29,342 bases of DNA, taken from positions 1 to 29,342 of the IMG/VR virus record IMGVR_UViG_3300023272_000009; one strand, 5' to 3'. Source of the stretch: a virus. A program made the position numbers and the translations under genes. This document shows positions 28,837 to 29,342 of the stretch, one piece after another. The notes beneath the pieces were generated by a model that ran no database searches, was not told the DNA's origin, and saw nothing but the letters and a program-made list of their open reading frames with translations. Position 1 is the stretch's first letter; each line of letters starts with the position of its first letter.

Positions 28837-29342
28837 CCACTATGAATAAACTCTTCCTTATACTCTTTGCCATCTGCTACCTTCCATTCGCCGCAGTAGC
28901 GCAGAAAATCACCGTCTTCAATAGCTCGGGAGCGAATGGAAGAATCGTAACCATGAGCGGCGGTGCGACCATCGCCACGGACGGCACGGTGACGCTTGGA
29001 AACATCAGCCTATCGAGCGGAGTGACTGGAATCCTACCCGGCGCAAACGGCGGCACGGGCGTTGCCAACACGAGCAAGACCATCACGCTCGGGGCGAGCC
29101 TCACGACCACCGGCACAAGCGCAACCACACTGGCGTTGCCCTCATCGGGAACCCCCACGTACACCTTCCCGGCAGCGTCACAAACGCTTGCATCGCTCGC
29201 GGGCACCGAGACACTAAGCAACAAGACATTAACAACCCCCGTGATAGGGGCGGCGACAGGCACGAGCCTATCCGTGACGGGATACCTGATGTCAAATAAC
29301 TCAGGAGCGGCGGCCGTATCAGTAGGTGGGCTGGTTGGATCA
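28833..29342 (+). CDS. Fibre-like protein with apparent Sec signal peptide (3'-truncated)
   Basis: Open reading frame from ATG 28833 (overlapping the spike stop) or ATG 28842 to the window edge; 170 codons seen. Residues 4-24 (MNKLFLILFAICYLPFAAVA) look like a canonical signal peptide with basic n-region, hydrophobic core and A-x-A cleavage site before Gln-Lys. The mature part is low-complexity Thr/Ser/Gly/Ala repeats: ILPGANGGTGVANTSKTITL, LTTTGTSATTLALPSSGTPT, ETLSNKTLTTPVIGAATGTS, the texture of phage side-tail fibres ('GGTG', 'NKTLT.P.ig'). A secretion signal on a virion fibre is unexpected. The 3' end lies outside the window. Confidence 0.72.
   Translation, partial: MTTMNKLFLILFAICYLPFAAVAQKITVFNSSGANGRIVTMSGGATIATDGTVTLGNISLSSGVTGILPGANGGTGVANTSKTITLGASLTTTGTSATTLALPSSGTPTYTFPAASQTLASLAGTETLSNKTLTTPVIGAATGTSLSVTGYLMSNNSGAAAVSVGGLVGS

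Noticed and set aside
1-29342. CRISPR array, tRNA or integration site
   Set aside because: No regularly spaced direct repeats of 25-40 nt, no cloverleaf-like sequence and no integrase gene were seen by eye; a tRNA scan was not possible here.

Overview
The window is a contiguous stretch of a tailed double-stranded DNA bacteriophage or prophage (Caudoviricetes, siphovirus-like). It holds about 50 tightly packed genes, all on the + strand, and is cut at both ends: it starts inside an ssb gene and stops inside a tail-fibre gene. No integrase, repressor, lysis gene, tRNA, rRNA, IS element or CRISPR array is visible. It is GC-rich by eye. The host cannot be read directly. The tau-like C-terminus of the HNH protein and the 'TPRTDA...FARQLE' proteins remind me of Verrucomicrobiota-associated sequences, but that is from memory and low confidence.

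Layout. (1) 1-4982: recombination and DNA-modification module with SSB, a RecE/ExoVIII-like exonuclease, a DUF551 protein, two further PD-(D/E)XK-type nucleases (one VRR-NUC), a Dam-like adenine methyltransferase, a second SAM methyltransferase, an ASCH-domain protein and several tiny ORFs. Almost every junction is a 4-nt stop/start overlap. (2) 4984-8404: a cytosine-5 methyltransferase whose target-recognition region is replaced by nine tandem ~35-aa repeats, then a replication pair: an O-like initiator with an iteron array and purine-rich tract inside its gene (candidate origin), and a DnaC-like AAA+ helicase loader. (3) 8401-10605: small accessory genes (ABA-sandwich, SEC-C, coiled-coil, zinc-ribbon). 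(4) 10606-10722: a gap with a candidate promoter and a dyad. (5) 10723-15441: HTH-like protein, DUF3102 protein, small and large (GpA-family) terminase subunits, small MazG-like and coiled-coil proteins, and an HNH endonuclease fused to a domain resembling the C-terminus of DNA polymerase III tau. (6) 15475-20505: head module with portal, S49 prohead protease, scaffold candidate, major capsid protein and Bbp16-like cement protein, closed by a strong hairpin terminator at 20544-20591. (7) 20609-29342: connector and tail module with tail tube candidate, tail-assembly protein, a short tape measure, distal tail proteins, a beta-helix tail spike and a fibre with an apparent Sec signal peptide.

How it works together: SSB and the RecE-like exonuclease (presumably with an annealase upstream of the window) handle recombination. 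The O-like and DnaC-like proteins load host helicase at the internal origin. Three methyltransferases without visible partner restriction enzymes probably modify phage DNA against host restriction. TerS/TerL with the HNH protein package DNA into proheads matured by the S49 protease, and the tail genes supply a short, probably non-contractile tail. No stretch over 300 bases lacks a gene. The longest weakly supported stretch is 11643-11863, which holds only a doubtful 74-codon ORF.
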